Of a DNA stretch of 64,000 bases, positions 25,616 through 34,296 are shown piece by piece (within the stretch, counting starts at the first letter, position 1; every line of letters starts with the position of its first letter). The stretch is taken from positions 62,001 through 126,000 of the forward strand of contig NZ_JACSPM010000002.1 in assembly GCF_014837165.1 (NCBI RefSeq), read 5' to 3'. The notes below the pieces were generated by a model. That model was given only the letters and a program-made list of their open reading frames with translations. It was not told the origin of the DNA and made no database searches. This stretch comes from Microbacterium gallinarum (lineage in GTDB: Bacteria; Actinomycetota; Actinomycetes; Actinomycetales; Microbacteriaceae). Position numbers and translations under genes: made by a program.

Positions 25616-26023
25616 TCAGGCCTGGTTGATGCGGATGTGGTTGCCGGCGGGGTCGCGGAACGCGCAGTCGCGCGGACCCCAGTCCTGGGCGATGGGCTCC
25701 TGCAGCACCTCGGCGCCCAGGACGCGCAGCCGCTCGAACGTGGCGTCGAGGTCGTCGGTGGTGAAGACGTACGGTCCGGGACCGGAGCCCTTCACGACCA
25801 GGCGGAGCAGAGCGTCGGCGTCCTCGGGCGATCGGCCGGCTGCCGGATCCGACAGCACGACGGCGAGACCCGTCTGGCCCGCGAATCCGAAGCTGAGCCA
25901 GCGCGTCCCGTCATACGAGACGTCGTTGACGATCTCGAGGCCGAGGCCGTCGCGGTAGAACGGGATCGCGGCCTCGACGTCGTCGACCGTGATCGGGCAG
26001 TAGGCGAGTGCAGTGGTGGTCAT
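25616..26023 (-). CDS. VOC (glyoxalase-like) domain protein
   Basis: 135 residues, a single-chain VOC superfamily protein with two beta-alpha-beta-beta-beta modules: YCPITVDDVEAAIPFYRDGLGLEIV at the start and the C-terminal RDCAFRDPAGNHIRINQA with the metal-ligand-like position. Substrate unknown; extradiol dioxygenase, glyoxalase and antibiotic-binding activities all use this fold. ATG 26023 lies eight bases after TAGCGT (26036-26031), and an in-frame GTG at 26032 would overlap that box. An AraC-type gene lies upstream on the same strand, a frequent partner. Confidence 0.85.
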   Translation of the reverse strand: MTTTALAYCPITVDDVEAAIPFYRDGLGLEIVNDVSYDGTRWLSFGFAGQTGLAVVLSDPAAGRSPEDADALLRLVVKGSGPGPYVFTTDDLDATFERLRVLGAEVLQEPIAQDWGPRDCAFRDPAGNHIRINQA

Positions 26024-26101
26024 GGATGCCACGCTAGGCCAGCCCTGGCGGGCGGCGCTTCTCCGATTCTGCTCAGTCCCGCCGCCCGCCGGACACGCCG
26101 C

Positions 26102-26506
26102 TCAGGCGTAGCGCGCCGGGCGGGTGAGGATCTTCGCGACACAGAGGGGCATGGCCTCGGCGGCATCGTGCGACCGCGCGCGGTAGGCGCTCGGCGTCTC
26201 GCCGACGATCTCGGTGAACGTCGAGCTGAACGAGCCCAGCGAGGTCGCTCCGACCGCGGTGCAGGCATCCGTCACCGACGTCCCGTTCCGCAGCAGAGCC
26301 ATCGCCCGCTCGATGCGCCGGGTCATGAGGTACGAGTACGGGGTCTCGCCGTAGGCGGCCTTGAACTCGCGCGAGAAGTGCGCGGGCGACATGAGCGCCT
26401 TCGCCGCCATCGTGGGCACGTCGAGCGGCTCGGCGTAGTCGCGGTCCATCAGGTCGCGCGCGCGGCGGAGGTGCGCGAGCGTCTGCGGAGTCTGCGAGGC
26501 GGCCAC
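26102..26506 (-). CDS. AraC-family regulator (DNA-binding domain only)
   Basis: 134 residues, two helix-turn-helices of the AraC type (DVPTMAAKALMSPAHFSREFKAAYGETPYSYLMTRRIERAM, read in parts, then SVTDACTAVGATSLGSFSSTFTEIVGETPSAYR). No N-terminal sensor domain, so it is short compared with the ~280-residue norm. GTG 26506 is six bases after TAGCGT (26518-26513), leaderless style. Probably regulates the downstream VOC gene (78 bp gap). Confidence 0.88.
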   Translation of the reverse strand: MAASQTPQTLAHLRRARDLMDRDYAEPLDVPTMAAKALMSPAHFSREFKAAYGETPYSYLMTRRIERAMALLRNGTSVTDACTAVGATSLGSFSSTFTEIVGETPSAYRARSHDAAEAMPLCVAKILTRPARYA

Positions 26507-26522
26507 GCCCTCACGCTAGCGC

Positions 26523-27395
26523 TCAGGCCGTCGGGATGGCCACGATCGGCTCGCTCGAGGGCTCGCCGCTCGGCGACCCACCCTGCGGCTCGACCGTCAC
26601 GGCGATCGTGTCGCCGGCCTGCATCTCTCCGTCGAGGACCACGGTCGACGGGCCTTCGGCGGGCTCGAACACGCCCGCCGCCACCGGAGTGCCGTCTTCA
26701 CGCACGAACCACAGCTCGAAGCTCTCGTCCTCGGAGATCTCGGGGAGCCCGTTCGAGACGAGCACGACCTTGCCCACCGACTCCGCCCAGTGCGCGGTCG
26801 CGGTGCCGCCGTCGGTCAGCTCGACCGTCGCCGCCTGCGCGTCCGGAGCGGCCTCGATCTCGGCGAGCGCCACGACTTCCGGCGGCCGGTTGACGTACTG
26901 GTTGATGGTCACCGCACCGAAGCCGAGCACCACGAGGATCACGAGCGAGGCGGCGAGCGTCAGCAGTCCCCGGGTCCAGTTGCGGCGGGAGATCGCCTGG
27001 ATCGTCGTGGTCGTCGGGGCAGGTTCGACGAAGGGCGCGTCATCCGTCGGGGCGTCACCGGCCGGCTCATCGCCCGGCAGGGAGGGCACCGGCGGCACGG
27101 TGGGCAACGGCGCAACGGAGGCCACCGGCTCGGCGACGGCGGCGGCAGCGGCATCCATCTCCGGCAACTGCGGCATGGTCGCCACCCGCGAGAGCAGCGT
27201 GGAGCGCAGTGTCAGCGGCGGCGCGGCATCGGGCACGCTCTCGGCGAGCGCGCCGGCGGTCTCCACGTCGGCGTCGACGAGCCGCACCCACTCGGGGTTC
27301 TCGGCGAGAGCCGCCTGGAATACCCGGCGGTCTTCGGGCGACAGCGCGTCGAGGGCGTAGCCTGCCGAGAGTTCGGCGAACTCCTGCTCGTTCAT
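26523..27395 (-). CDS. rskA: Anti-sigma-K factor RskA
   Basis: 290 residues. N-terminal cytosolic anti-sigma domain (NEQEFAELSAGYALDALSPEDRRVFQ, ~1-90), Pro/Ala-rich linker, one membrane helix at about 150-172 (LLTLAASLVILVVLGFGAVTI) and an extracytoplasmic RskA-type domain (~180-285; ESFELWFVREDGTPVAAGVF). Binds and inhibits SigK until regulated proteolysis. Its ATG shares one base with the sigK stop (TGATG). Confidence 0.93.
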   Translation of the reverse strand: MNEQEFAELSAGYALDALSPEDRRVFQAALAENPEWVRLVDADVETAGALAESVPDAAPPLTLRSTLLSRVATMPQLPEMDAAAAAVAEPVASVAPLPTVPPVPSLPGDEPAGDAPTDDAPFVEPAPTTTTIQAISRRNWTRGLLTLAASLVILVVLGFGAVTINQYVNRPPEVVALAEIEAAPDAQAATVELTDGGTATAHWAESVGKVVLVSNGLPEISEDESFELWFVREDGTPVAAGVFEPAEGPSTVVLDGEMQAGDTIAVTVEPQGGSPSGEPSSEPIVAIPTA

Positions 27396-27997
27396 CACGC
27401 GGTCACCCCCATCTCTGCTCGCAGTCGGGACAGTCCGTCCCGCATCCTCGTCTTGATCGTTCCCAGCGGCGCTCCCATCAGCGCCGCGATCTCGCTCTGA
27501 CTGTATCCGCCGTAATAGGCGAGGGTCAGGGCTTCTCGCTGCGCGTCCGGCAGCGTCGAGAGAGCCGTGGCGACCTTCTCTCCCTCGATGCGCAGTTCGG
27601 CCTGTTCTGCGACCCCGTCGTGGGCGACGTCGAGGTCGCGCAGCCCGGCCCGCACGTCGCGGTTCGTGCTCGCCTGCGACGACCGCACGCGGTCGACGGC
27701 CCGGCGATGCGCGATCGTGAGCACCCAGGATCTGCCCTGCCCTCTGTTCGGAGCGAAGCGCGAGGCGGATTGCCAGACCTCGAGGAAGACCTCCTGCAGC
27801 ACTTCCTCGCTCTGCGAGCGATCGACGAGCACACGCAGGATGAGTCCGAACGCGCGCGGCGAGAGCATGTCGTAGAGGCGGGCGAACGCGGTCTGGTCTC
27901 CGCGCGCGATGCGCTGCAGCAGTTCGCCGACATGGTCGATGGGCTCGGCGCCGTCCTCCGGCACGTCGATCCCGTCGATCACCATGTCCACCAGCAT
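27395..27997 (-). CDS. sigK: ECF sigma factor SigK
   Basis: 200 residues. Sigma region 2 ([40 protein letters not shown]) at ~40-85 and region 4 ([44 protein letters not shown]) at ~145-190, both complete. ATG 27997 has GGGGAG upstream. Operon with rskA and divergent from a fasciclin lipoprotein, the mpt70/mpt83-type target of mycobacterial SigK. A SigK-like promoter upstream suggests autoregulation. Confidence 0.93.
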   Translation of the reverse strand: MLVDMVIDGIDVPEDGAEPIDHVGELLQRIARGDQTAFARLYDMLSPRAFGLILRVLVDRSQSEEVLQEVFLEVWQSASRFAPNRGQGRSWVLTIAHRRAVDRVRSSQASTNRDVRAGLRDLDVAHDGVAEQAELRIEGEKVATALSTLPDAQREALTLAYYGGYSQSEIAALMGAPLGTIKTRMRDGLSRLRAEMGVTA

Positions 27998-28051
27998 GCC
28001 CTACTCCCCTCGTGCACGTCGCAGCCCGCGCGGTGTGGTATCCGCCGTCGT

Positions 28052-28078
28052 ATTCGCAGCGCCGCCGTCTTCGGATGG
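28052..28078 (-). promoter_or_regulatory. Candidate SigK promoter of sigK
   Basis: On the minus strand CCATCC (28078-28073) is followed after 15 bases by GCGAAT (28057-28052), about 55 bp before the sigK start. This resembles the mycobacterial SigK consensus (CCATCC and CCGAAT, as recalled). Confidence 0.5.
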
Positions 28079-28089
28079 GTGCGGAGACG

Positions 28090-28130
28090 GAGAGCGGATG
28101 CCGCGGCGCACGGCCGCGGCATCCGCTCTC
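28090..28130. terminator. 18-bp perfect hairpin between divergent promoters
   Basis: GAGAGCGGATGCCGCGGC (28090-28107) pairs perfectly with GCCGCGGCATCCGCTCTC (28113-28130) around a 5-nt loop. It lies between the sigK and fasciclin promoters and so may insulate them, or end an unannotated short transcript. Confidence 0.55.
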
Positions 28131-28141
28131 GGAATTCTTTC

Positions 28142-28169
28142 CAATCCGATTGGCGACCGGCTTCCGAAG
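28142..28169 (+). promoter_or_regulatory. Candidate SigK promoter of the fasciclin gene
   Basis: CAATCC (28142-28147), 16 bases, then CCGAAG (28164-28169), about 88 bp upstream of the ATG. Similar to the candidate in front of sigK and to the recalled mycobacterial SigK consensus. Confidence 0.5.
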
Positions 28170-28256
28170 ACCCCGTGCAGCCGCTCCTACGGCTCGCTCC
28201 CCCACACCGGGGACCTGCAGATCTCGGTCCAGATGGACCTCACAGAGGAGGAAGTC

Positions 28257-28922
28257 ATGTCACGCATCACCCGGAAGCGCGTCTCAGCGGGTCTGGCACT
28301 CGCGTTCGCCGCCACCTTCGCACTCTCTGCCTGTTCGATGGGCGGCTCGACCGCAGAGCCCGCCGACGAGCCCTCGACTCCCGCCATGGAGGAGTCCGAG
28401 GAGCCCATGGAGGAGATGGACCCGGCCGCGAACCTGGTCGGCCCCGGCTGCGCCGACTACGCGGAGGCGGTGCCGGACGGCGCTGGCTCGGTCGAGGGCA
28501 TGGCCGCCGACCCCGTGGCCACGGCCGCGTCGAACAACCCGCTCCTGACCACGCTCGTCGCGGCGGTCAGCGGGCAGCTCAACCCCGACGTGAACCTCGT
28601 CGACACCCTCAACGGCGACGAGTTCACCGTCTTCGCCCCGGTGGACGAGGCCTTCGCCGCGATCGACCCGGCCACCATCGAGGCCCTCAAGACCGACAGC
28701 GAGACGCTCACAGCGATCCTCACCTACCACGTGGTACCCGGACAGGCTGCGCCCGCCGACATCGTCGGCACGCACACGACCGTCCAGGGCGGTGACCTCG
28801 AGGTCACCGGAAGCGGCGACGAGCTGATGGTCAACGACGCCAACGTGATCTGCGGCGGCGTGCAGACGGCCAACGCCACCGTGTATCTCATCGACTCGGT
28901 CCTGATGCCTCCGACTCAGTGA
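28257..28922 (+). CDS. Fasciclin-domain (MPT83-like) lipoprotein
   Basis: 221 residues. Lipoprotein signal ending FALSAC (modified Cys about residue 26), an acidic Pro/Glu linker, and one FAS1 domain (~75-220): [40 protein letters not shown] and a terminal [11 protein letters not shown], the order seen in MPT70/MPT83. Surface-exposed, possibly adhesive. AGAGGAGGAAG precedes ATG 28257. Neighbourhood with sigK-rskA predicts SigK control. Confidence 0.92.
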   Translation: MSRITRKRVSAGLALAFAATFALSACSMGGSTAEPADEPSTPAMEESEEPMEEMDPAANLVGPGCADYAEAVPDGAGSVEGMAADPVATAASNNPLLTTLVAAVSGQLNPDVNLVDTLNGDEFTVFAPVDEAFAAIDPATIEALKTDSETLTAILTYHVVPGQAAPADIVGTHTTVQGGDLEVTGSGDELMVNDANVICGGVQTANATVYLIDSVLMPPTQ

Positions 28923-28958
28923 CCGGGCGCCGGTTCGTCCGGCGTTCAGGGGCGGCGA

Positions 28959-28989
28959 GCCGCCGGTGCATGCGAGGTGCACCGGCGGC
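28959..28989 (+). terminator. Hairpin terminator after fasciclin gene
   Basis: GCCGCCGGTGCA (28959-28970) pairs with TGCACCGGCGGC (28978-28989), a perfect 12-bp stem with a 7-nt loop, followed by TTCGTCG. Confidence 0.75.
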
Positions 28990-29116
28990 TTCGTCGCGCT
29001 CCTTGCACCTCGCACCCCGGATCGTCAAGAGGCATGTCGATCCCACGCCTGCAGGCGTAGTTTTGCGGCGAGTGCTGGGGCGCGCCGGAGGGGTGCGGCG
29101 CCGGCATGGGAGGACC

Positions 29117-30556
29117 ATGACTGACCTGCGGGAAGCCAGCGACCTCTCGACGGGTTCGATACTCGACGGGCGGTATCGCCTTGAGGCGCGGATCGGCGAG
29201 GGCGGGATGGCGCGCGTCTTCCGGGCTGAGGATGCCGCGCTGCGGCGCACGGTCGCGATCAAGGTGCTGCGCGGTCATGTCGACGAAGTCGGCTCGGTCG
29301 CGCGGGCGCTGTCGGAGACGACGCTCCTCGCGTCGCTCAGCCATCACTCGCTGGTGACCCTCTTCGACGCCCACGTGTCGGAGGACGACCCGAGCTACCT
29401 CGTCATGGAGTACGTCGACGGCATCACGATGCGCGACCTGATCGCGGACGGACCGGTGGATGCCGCGCAGATGGCGTCGATCGCCGTCGACATCGCGGAA
29501 GGCCTGCACATCGCGCACTCGGCGGGAGTTGTTCACCGCGACATCAAGCCGTCCAACGTGCTGCTGTGGGAGTCGCCGATGCCCGGACCGCAGTGGCGGG
29601 CCAAGCTCGCCGACTTCGGCATCGCGTACCTGCTGGACTCCCCGCGCATGACCAGTCCGGGTATCGCGGTCGGGACCGTCGCGTACATCGCGCCGGAACA
29701 GGCCCGGGGTGAGACTCCCGCCCCGCCCGCCGACATCTACGCGTTCGGGATCATGCTGATCGAAGCGCTCACCGGCACCCGGCCGTTCGCCGACGCGGAG
29801 GGGATCGGCACCGTCATGGCCCGCCTGGCCTCCCCTCCGACCATCCCCGAGACGCTCCATCCGGCGTGGCAGGGACTGCTGCGCGGAATGACGTCCACGC
29901 AGCCGGAAGACCGGCCGACCGCGCTGGAGGTGGCCGTCGCTGCTCGACGGCTCGCCGAGAACGACGATGCGGCGATCCAGCCGGCCGATCAGCCCACGGT
30001 GGCCATGACACCGCCGACGGACCGGACGGCGCTCCTCCCCGCGGCGCAGGCCGCGCCAGGGGCGGCCGCGACGATGGCGGTGCCCGCGACGACGGACCCC
30101 CTCACGCCACGCGCGACCTCGCCTGTCGCGGCGGCGATGGTCGCCCTCTCGGAGCACCCGAGCGGCCCCCTTCCTCGCGGGCGGTCGGCGGCGAGCCGGG
30201 CGCAGCGCGCGCGTCGTCGCCGTGCCGGAGTCGGTGTCGCGATCGCGGTGGTGGCGCTTCTCCTCGCCGTCGCGGTGGGCGCGTGGGTGCTGTCGCTCGC
30301 CGGCCCACCGGCACCCGAGCCGACGGCGCCCGCCGTGATCCAGCCCTCCGAGGAGCCGTCGGACGCCCCGGTAGAGGAGCAGGAGCCGGCACCCGTCGAC
30401 CAGGGCGGGGACGACACCGACAACAGCGGACCGGGCAGCGGTGGTGGCAACGACGGCGGTGGCAACGGAAACAGCGGCCCCGGCAACAACAACGGCGGTG
30501 GCAACAGCGGCGGCAACGGCAACAGCGGCCCGGGCAACAACAACGGCAACGGCTGA
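29117..30556 (+). CDS. Membrane Ser/Thr protein kinase with Gly/Asn-rich tail
   Basis: 479 residues. Kinase domain ~20-285: Gly-rich loop IGEGGMARVF, AIKVL lysine, catalytic loop VVHRDIKPSNVLL, LADFGIAYLL, and APEQARG. A ~90-residue Ala/Pro/Thr linker precedes a single membrane helix (about 372-396), then a Pro/Glu-rich stretch and an extracellular tail of Gly, Asn and Ser (about 436-479). No PASTA domains, unlike PknB. ATG 29117 has GGGAGGA. The G/N-rich tail is imperfectly repetitive at DNA level. Substrate and ligand unknown. Confidence 0.9.
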   Translation: MTDLREASDLSTGSILDGRYRLEARIGEGGMARVFRAEDAALRRTVAIKVLRGHVDEVGSVARALSETTLLASLSHHSLVTLFDAHVSEDDPSYLVMEYVDGITMRDLIADGPVDAAQMASIAVDIAEGLHIAHSAGVVHRDIKPSNVLLWESPMPGPQWRAKLADFGIAYLLDSPRMTSPGIAVGTVAYIAPEQARGETPAPPADIYAFGIMLIEALTGTRPFADAEGIGTVMARLASPPTIPETLHPAWQGLLRGMTSTQPEDRPTALEVAVAARRLAENDDAAIQPADQPTVAMTPPTDRTALLPAAQAAPGAAATMAVPATTDPLTPRATSPVAAAMVALSEHPSGPLPRGRSAASRAQRARRRRAGVGVAIAVVALLLAVAVGAWVLSLAGPPAPEPTAPAVIQPSEEPSDAPVEEQEPAPVDQGGDDTDNSGPGSGGGNDGGGNGNSGPGNNNGGGNSGGNGNSGPGNNNGNG

Positions 30557-30605
30557 TCCCCGCCGCACCGAGGGGCGCCGTACGGCAAGTAGGCTGGGAC
30601 GCTGA

Positions 30606-30678
30606 GGGCCTCTAGCTCAGTCGGTAGAGCATCGGACTTTTAATCCGCGGGTCGTGGGTTCGAGCCCCACGGGGCCCA
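30606..30678 (+). tRNA. tRNA-Lys (anticodon TTT)
   Basis: Acceptor GGGCCTC pairs with GGGGCCC (one G-U); D arm AGCTCAGTCGGTAGAGC; anticodon loop CTTTTAA; T arm GTGGGTTCGAGCCCCAC; discriminator A. CCA is not encoded (followed by CCG). Genes for a Lys decoder of AAA/AAG. Confidence 0.95.
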
Positions 30679-30703
30679 CCGCACGCGCACATCCGCACTT
30701 CTC

Positions 30704-30740
30704 ATCCGCGGGTCGTGGGTTCGAGCCCCACCGGGCCCAC
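30704..30740 (+). pseudogene. 3-prime half tRNA-Lys duplicate
   Basis: ATCCGCGGGTCGTGGGTTCG... through CCCAC repeats 30643-30679 with one mismatch, 61 bp further on. It includes variable-loop, T-arm and acceptor 3-prime strand; the preceding bases (ATCCGCACTTCTC) weakly resemble an anticodon arm but no D arm or acceptor 5-prime strand exists. Either a degraded tandem tRNA or an attachment-site duplication. Confidence 0.75.
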
Positions 30741-30787
30741 TCCGCCCCCCGTCAGCGCGGCGCCGCGCAGACCGGTTTCCATCCCGC

Positions 30788-31324
30788 TCAGCCGGACAGC
30801 CCGCGTCCCATCTCCAGCTCGCGGCCGTTCTGCCCGTCGATCGTGCTCCCGGTCGGGGAGAAGCCGAGTCGCAGATACGCGGCCTGCGCTCGCGCGTTGT
30901 CCTGGTGCACGTCCAGCAGGAGTCGATCGCATCCCTGGTGACGTGCCCACTCCGCTCCGGCGGCCATCAGCGCGTCGACGACGCCATGCCCGCGGTGTGA
31001 CGGGCTGACGTAGACGGCGACGGCGAGCGCGGTGCCCTCCTCGCGCACACGGCCGAAGTAGTCGGGGACGGACGGTTCGGGGATGAGGATGGTGAGCGTT
31101 CCCACCCACGCCGGTCCCGCCTCGGCGATGAACTGCGCCGCCGAGCCCGACAGTGCGGCTCCGATCGCCCGCGCCTCCCAGAAGTCGGCAGGCCGCACGA
31201 CAGCCTCGTCGTACGACTCGAGGAACGCGATGCCCGCGGCCGGATCCTGCAGCGCCTCGAGCCGGAGCGCGCGCAGGCGGGCGCCGTCGCTCGCGAGGAC
31301 GCGGCGGACGTGCGGGTCAGACAC
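30788..31324 (-). CDS. GNAT-family N-acetyltransferase
   Basis: 178 residues. Acetyl-CoA loop SPSHRGHGVVDALM (R-x-x-G-x-G variant) and the C-terminal NARAQAAYLRLGFSPTG segment are typical GNAT features. GTG 31324 overlaps the end of the upstream nicotinamidase gene by eight bases, so the two are probably co-translated. Substrate unknown. Confidence 0.87.
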   Translation of the reverse strand: MSDPHVRRVLASDGARLRALRLEALQDPAAGIAFLESYDEAVVRPADFWEARAIGAALSGSAAQFIAEAGPAWVGTLTILIPEPSVPDYFGRVREEGTALAVAVYVSPSHRGHGVVDALMAAGAEWARHQGCDRLLLDVHQDNARAQAAYLRLGFSPTGSTIDGQNGRELEMGRGLSG

Positions 31325-31895
31325 CCGACTCGACGAGCTCGGCGCCGGCGTGGGCGAGCTCGGCGAGCGACGCCTCGCTGCTCTCGGGCGCCACCCCCGC
31401 GACCAGGTCGGTGAGGATGCGCACGTGGCGGCCGTGCTCGATCGCGTCGAGCGCCGACGCGCGCACGCAGTAGTCCGTCGCGAGTCCCGTCACGTCGACG
31501 TCTACGACGCCGTGCTCCTCGAGGAGATGCGCGACCGTCACGCCGTCGTCGGTCATCCCCTCGAACAGCGAGTAGGCGGGCACCCCCTGGCCCTTCTTGA
31601 CGTGGTGCGTCACCGCGGCGGTGTCGAGCCCCGGGTCGTACTCGGCGCCCTCCGTGCCGCTCACGCAGTGCACCGGCCAGCTGTCGACGAAGTCGGGCTC
31701 CGGGTGGAAGTGACCGCCGTTGTCGTTGTCGCCGTCGTGCCAGTCGCGTGACGCGACGATCACCGAGTAGTCCCCCGCATGGGCTTCGAGGAACCGGGTG
31801 ATGCGCTCGGCGACGGCGTCTCCGCCGTCGACTCCGAGCGCACCGCCCTCGGTGAAGTCGTTCTGGACGTCGACGATGAACAGCGCTTTGCTCAT
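31317..31895 (-). CDS. pncA: Nicotinamidase/isochorismatase-family hydrolase
   Basis: 192 residues. Catalytic triad of nicotinamidases can be placed: Asp9 (FIVDVQNDF), Lys101 (HHVKKGQGV) and Cys143 (ATDYCVRASALDA); metal-site residues fall in SRDWHDGDNDNGGHFH. Would convert nicotinamide to nicotinate for NAD salvage and would activate pyrazinamide. Overlaps the MMPL stop by four bases. Confidence 0.9.
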   Translation of the reverse strand: MSKALFIVDVQNDFTEGGALGVDGGDAVAERITRFLEAHAGDYSVIVASRDWHDGDNDNGGHFHPEPDFVDSWPVHCVSGTEGAEYDPGLDTAAVTHHVKKGQGVPAYSLFEGMTDDGVTVAHLLEEHGVVDVDVTGLATDYCVRASALDAIEHGRHVRILTDLVAGVAPESSEASLAELAHAGAELVESGV

Positions 31896-34240
31896 GGCTC
31901 GAGGGTACGCCGGTACTCCTCGCGCGTCAGCGGGTGACCGTCGTCGGCGAGCACCTCCGCCGAGGTCTCGGCGGGCACGGGCTCGTCAGCCGATCCCCCG
32001 GTGCGGGCCGTCGCCGCTCCGGCGAGCTCGGGCTGCGGCATCCGCTCGCGCTTCTCCGGGCCGTTGCGCCAGAGCTTCGACGGCCACCAGATCGCGCGGC
32101 CGATGTCGTACGACAGAGCCGGGACGAGCAGCGACCTCACGACGAACGTGTCGAGCAGCACGCCGAACGCGACGATGAACGCGATCTGCGCGAGGAAGAG
32201 GATCGGGATCACGCCGAGTGCGGCGAACGTCGCCGCGAGCACGAGTCCCGCCGACGTGATGACGCCGCCCGTCGCCACGAGCCCGCGCAGGATGCCCGGC
32301 CGCGTGCCGTGCACGAGGGACTCCTCGCGCACCCTCGACATCAGGAAGATGTTGTAGTCGACGCCGAGGGCGACCAGGAACACGAAGCCGTAGAGCGGCA
32401 CCGCGGGGTCGGCTCCCGGGAAGTCGAACAGGCCGTTGAAGACGAGCGCGCTCACCCCGAGGGCCGTCGCGAACGACAGGATGACCGTCGCGATGAGGAT
32501 GACCGGCGCCAGGATCGAGCGCAGCAGCAGCATGAGGATGAGCAGGATCACCACGAGGATCACCGGGATGATGACCGTGCGGTCGCGGATCGACGTGTCG
32601 TTCGAGTCGATGTCGGTCGCCGTCTCGCCGCCGACCAGCGCGGTGCCCGCGCCCAGCGCCTCGTCGAGGTCGGTGCGGATCTCGCGCACGGCATCCTCGG
32701 CTGCGATGGAGTCGGCGGCATCGGTCAGCGTGCCGATGACGAGCACGTCGCCGTCCGCGACGGTCGGCTCGGGCGCGGGGGTCCCGGGCGGGCCGACGGC
32801 GGTGAACACCGGCTCGCCGCTCTCGACCTCGACTGCGGCCTGACCGTTGGGCGAGTCGTCGGATGCCACGGCCACCGACTCGATGCCGTCGGCCGCCTGC
32901 AGGATCTCGACGGTCTCGGCGAGGTCCTCCTCGGGCACGATGACGTACATCGGGCTGCCCGAGCCCGCCGGGAAGTGCTCGGCGAGCACGTCCTGGCCGT
33001 CACGGGCCTCCGACGTCCCGAGCACCAGATCGCTCGACGGCACGCCGTCGGCCTTGAGCTGCGTGACACCGAACGCGCCGACGAGCAGCACCAGCGTGCT
33101 GACGATCCAGACGGCACGCGGGTGGCGGGAGATGAAGCGGGCCTGGCGCGGCCACAGGCCCTTGACCGGCTGGGTCAGGTCGTCGGGGATCGTCGCGATG
33201 GGCTCCTTCGGGATGAAGGGCCAGAAGGCCGCCCGGCCCACCAGAGCGAGCAGCGCCGGCAGGAACGTCAGCGCCGAGAGCACCGAGAACGCGATGCCGA
33301 TGGAGGCGATCGGGCCGAGGGCGCGGTTGGTCGCGAGGTCGGACAGCAGCAGGCACAGAAGGCCCGCGATCACGGTGCCACCGGAGGCGAGAATCGGCTC
33401 GAACGCGCCCTTCCACGCCGTGAGGACGGCATCCCACCGCTTCCTGCCTTCGGCCACCGCCTCGCGGAATCGGGCGACGTACAACAGGGCGTAGTCGGTG
33501 GCGGCGCCGATGACGAGGATGAACAGGATGCCCTGCACCTGACCGTTCAGCACGACGATGCCCGCCTTCGCGAGCCACCACACGGTGAGCAGCGCGACGC
33601 ACAGGGCGAACACCGACGTCATCAGCACGAGGATGGGCAGGACCGGCGAGCGGTAGACGATCACGAGGATGATGAAGACGGCGATGAGCGCGACGGCCAG
33701 CAGCAGCCCGTCGATGCCGAGGAAGCCCTCGACGAGGTCGGCGGTGAAGCCCGCCGGACCGGTCACCCAGCCCTGCATGCCGTCGGGGAGGTCTTCCGCG
33801 ATGAGCGCGCGGATCTCGGCGACGATCTCGCCGACCTCGCCCTCCGCGTCGATCGGGACGAAGATCTGCGCCGCTTCGCCGTCTTCGGACGGAACGGGCG
33901 GCGAGACGCCCTCCAGAACGCCGTCGAGCGCGGCGATGTCGTCGGCGAGCGTCTGGACGTCGACGAGCTGGTCCTCGCTGAGGTCGCCCTCCCCCGTCAC
34001 CACCACGACCGCCGGGATGCTGTCGCCGCCGAGGAACTCGGGCAGGCGCTCGTTCACCTGTGTCGCGTCGGCGCTCTCGGGGAGGAACGACGAACGGTCG
34101 TTGCTCGACACCTCGTCGACCTTGCCGAAGTACGGACCGCCCAGCGCTCCCACGACGACCCAGACGAGGACGAGGACGGCGGGGATGCCGACGCGCAGCC
34201 AACGTGTGGGCTGTCGGTCGGTGCGCTGAGAGGTCGACAT
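31892..34240 (-). CDS. MMPL/RND-family exporter
   Basis: 782 residues, two MMPL modules each with one helix, an extracytoplasmic loop domain (about 40-175 and 400-520) and five helices, 12 in total; conserved GAATDYALLYVARFREA and GVDYNIFLMSRVREE (with the proton-relay Asp) lie in the two TM4 regions. Lipid or drug export is inferred from family. ATG 34240 is six bases after a TAAACT box within an AT-rich inverted repeat. First gene of an MMPL-pncA-GNAT unit with 4- and 8-bp overlaps. Confidence 0.93.
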   Translation of the reverse strand: MSTSQRTDRQPTRWLRVGIPAVLVLVWVVVGALGGPYFGKVDEVSSNDRSSFLPESADATQVNERLPEFLGGDSIPAVVVVTGEGDLSEDQLVDVQTLADDIAALDGVLEGVSPPVPSEDGEAAQIFVPIDAEGEVGEIVAEIRALIAEDLPDGMQGWVTGPAGFTADLVEGFLGIDGLLLAVALIAVFIILVIVYRSPVLPILVLMTSVFALCVALLTVWWLAKAGIVVLNGQVQGILFILVIGAATDYALLYVARFREAVAEGRKRWDAVLTAWKGAFEPILASGGTVIAGLLCLLLSDLATNRALGPIASIGIAFSVLSALTFLPALLALVGRAAFWPFIPKEPIATIPDDLTQPVKGLWPRQARFISRHPRAVWIVSTLVLLVGAFGVTQLKADGVPSSDLVLGTSEARDGQDVLAEHFPAGSGSPMYVIVPEEDLAETVEILQAADGIESVAVASDDSPNGQAAVEVESGEPVFTAVGPPGTPAPEPTVADGDVLVIGTLTDAADSIAAEDAVREIRTDLDEALGAGTALVGGETATDIDSNDTSIRDRTVIIPVILVVILLILMLLLRSILAPVILIATVILSFATALGVSALVFNGLFDFPGADPAVPLYGFVFLVALGVDYNIFLMSRVREESLVHGTRPGILRGLVATGGVITSAGLVLAATFAALGVIPILFLAQIAFIVAFGVLLDTFVVRSLLVPALSYDIGRAIWWPSKLWRNGPEKRERMPQPELAGAATARTGGSADEPVPAETSAEVLADDGHPLTREEYRRTLEP

Positions 34241-34244
34241 ATCG

Positions 34245-34257
34245 CTAGTTTATCTAG
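34245..34257. promoter_or_regulatory. Operator-like CTAG-N5-CTAG at MMPL promoter
   Basis: CTAGTTTATCTAG is an inverted repeat that overlaps the leaderless MMPL -10 (TAAACT, 34252-34247). It is unusually AT-rich for this genome, which suits a MarR/TetR-type operator; no regulator gene is adjacent. Confidence 0.45.
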
Positions 34258-34296
34258 TGAAATTGGATCCTGGCGACCATCTCTATGCTGAATTCG

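Noticed and set aside
30606..31324. Prophage or integrative element at tRNA-Lys
   Set aside because: Despite the duplicated tRNA end there is no integrase, phage or mobilisation gene; flanking genes are ordinary.
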